Origin: Thermoanaerobaculia bacterium
Lineage (GTDB): Bacteria > Acidobacteriota > Thermoanaerobaculia > Multivoradales > JAHEKO01
Assembly: GCA_029287645.1 (NCBI GenBank)
Contig: JARFQS010000612.1
Location: 1-7,253 of the forward strand
Length of the DNA: 7,253 nucleotides
Direction: 5' to 3'
This document shows positions 6,082 to 7,253 of this stretch, piece by piece. Each line of letters opens with the position of its first letter. Position 1 is the stretch's first letter. Made by a program: the position numbers and the translations under genes. The notes below the pieces were generated by a model that ran no database searches, was not told the origin of the DNA, and was given only the letters and a program-made list of their open reading frames with translations.

Positions 6082-7253
6082 CTAGTCGGGCAGCTTCCTC
6101 CCGGGAGTCCAGGCGGCACCCGCAGCCTCGAGCTTGGCCTCGAAGCCCGGCAGCTCAACCTCCAACATCTCGGAGAGCTCACCGAGCAGCCCCGCGAACT
6201 CACCACGAGCGACTTCCAGACTCTGCCGCTGGGTAGCGGTCGGGGCCTGGCGGGTGTCCCAATGCCCGTAGGCGACCTGGCCCACCCTCTGCCGCACCGT
6301 GGGCACGGAGGGCTCGTTCCACTTGCCTCGAATGCGGTCTCCGAGTAGACGGAGTCGGAGATTCGCCAACGAGGCTTCGATCTCGTCGAGATCTGCGAAC
6401 AGAGCCGGATTCGCTGCCGGAGCCTCACGCAACGCCTTGCGTAGGTAGGGGAGTCGATCTTCGGCGCGCTGCATCTCCTCGGCCGCGCCGGCGACCTGAC
6501 GATAGAGCTCGGCGGTTTCGGCCTGGAACGCGGTGACCGCCTGGAAGTCGGGCTCCTCGAGACTGAAGCCAGGTACCGGCTTCACCTCGAATCGACGAGC
6601 CTCGGCCAGAGTCTCCACTCCCTTGCTCGAAAGCAGAGCTAGCTCGACACTGTACGTTCCCGGAGCGGCGAAGGGACCTTTCGGTGGGTCGTACCAGGGA
6701 GGCAGGAAGGCGGGTGGAGCCAGCTCGATCGGGTCGGCTGGCGGCAACCGGAGATCCCAATTGACGCGATGGAGGCCGGCCTCAACTGGCCCCTCGATCC
6801 GGCGCACGGCCTGCCCCTGGGCATCGCGCACGGTCAGCAGCACCATGGGTCCCTGCTCGAGTGCCTCCGAGTGGAGCGTCTCCCAACCTGGAAAGGGCAC
6901 GTCCTCCTCGTTCTCCCTGAGCTCCTCCTCGCGCTCCAGGCGCTGCTTCTTCGAGGTCTTGGGGACCTGGTCGAGGTAGTAGGTGAAGATCGCCCCGTAG
7001 GGTGGGTTCGGAGCGGTGAAGTCGTCGCTACCCAGAGAGGGCTTCCCAGCCGCTTGTCCCGGGACCGACGGCATGTACCACCAGGCGTCGCGCACCGGGA
7101 AGAGAGCCGCTCCCCCGTCGAGGGCTCCATCGGCGATCTCTCGCAGAGCGGAGTAGTCGTCCAAGACATAGAAACCGCGGCCGAAAGTGGCTCCCACCAC
7201 GTCGTTCTCGCGGCGCTGGATCTTCACGTCCCTGAAGGAGATGGTCGGTACGC
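6082..7253 (-). CDS. C-terminal part of sortilin/BNR-repeat beta-propeller protein (5' partial)
   Basis: This is the C-terminal 390 or so residues of a large VPS10/sortilin-like BNR-repeat protein; such proteins are commonly around 1000 aa and are often labelled as glycosyl hydrolase. The frame stays open to the right edge, so the true start is outside the window. The last propeller strand is visible at 7156-7209 (ENDVVGATFGRGFYVLDD), the usual close of these propellers. A proline- and charge-rich linker follows, then an Ig-like segment (PMVLLTVRDAQGQAVRRIEG ... GLHRVNWDLRLP, and PGTYSVELAL). The tail is predominantly helical (6085 to about 6560) and coiled-coil-like, ending in AAWTPGRKLPD, a recurrent ending in this family as I recall it. 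Family members are usually secreted and of unknown substrate; no glycosidase residues can be pointed to here. The gene ends in TAG 13 nt from the convergent DUF4198 stop. Confidence 0.82.
   Translation of the reverse strand, partial: VPTISFRDVKIQRRENDVVGATFGRGFYVLDDYSALREIADGALDGGAALFPVRDAWWYMPSVPGQAAGKPSLGSDDFTAPNPPYGAIFTYYLDQVPKTSKKQRLEREEELRENEEDVPFPGWETLHSEALEQGPMVLLTVRDAQGQAVRRIEGPVEAGLHRVNWDLRLPPADPIELAPPAFLPPWYDPPKGPFAAPGTYSVELALLSSKGVETLAEARRFEVKPVPGFSLEEPDFQAVTAFQAETAELYRQVAGAAEEMQRAEDRLPYLRKALREAPAANPALFADLDEIEASLANLRLRLLGDRIRGKWNEPSVPTVRQRVGQVAYGHWDTRQAPTATQRQSLEVARGEFAGLLGELSEMLEVELPGFEAKLEAAGAAWTPGRKLPD

Overview
This GC-rich window carries seven protein genes at high density, with short intergenic gaps and mostly secreted or envelope-associated products. 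Several features fit an uncultivated Acidobacteriota-like bacterium, with a Thermoanaerobaculia or Holophagae-type lineage as my best guess. These are the secreted trypsin-like protease with an FESGD...AWS C-terminus, the sortilin-type BNR-repeat protein, and the DUF4198 protein. The taxonomic call is inference only. I see no mobile element, CRISPR array, tRNA or rRNA.

Left block, plus strand (2-2786): the 3' part of an MltF-type lytic transglycosylase that enters from the left edge, then a small secreted NTF2/SnoaL-like protein, then a secreted glycerophosphodiester phosphodiesterase. The last two are 9 nt apart and look co-transcribed. The block reads as envelope turnover, covering peptidoglycan cleavage and phospholipid head-group hydrolysis. 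It ends at a strong GC hairpin (2793-2821) shared with the convergent sod gene.

Middle block, minus strand (2866-5079): a cytoplasmic Mn-type superoxide dismutase whose upstream region has a perfect TATAAT box enclosed by a 7-11-7 inverted repeat, a candidate redox or metal operator. Upstream of it lies a secreted S1-family serine protease interrupted by one in-frame TAG (4159-4161). The stop separates the catalytic His and Asp from the catalytic Ser. Everything downstream stays in the same frame and is well conserved in character, so this is either a very young pseudogene, a base-call error, or a readthrough case. Five of the seven genes here end in TAG, so wholesale amber reassignment is unlikely. 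A clear rho-independent terminator (3650-3671) follows the protease gene.

Right block: a 167-nt divergent intergenic region (5080-5246) with a small dyad, then a plus-strand DUF4198 periplasmic protein (5247-6068) predicted to expose an N-terminal histidine after signal cleavage. It converges, with 13 nt between the genes, on the C-terminal part of a large minus-strand BNR/sortilin-type beta-propeller protein that runs off the right edge.

I do not see a clearly new multi-gene system. The items most worth following up are the amber-interrupted protease, the sod operator-like dyad, and the N-terminal-His DUF4198 protein.
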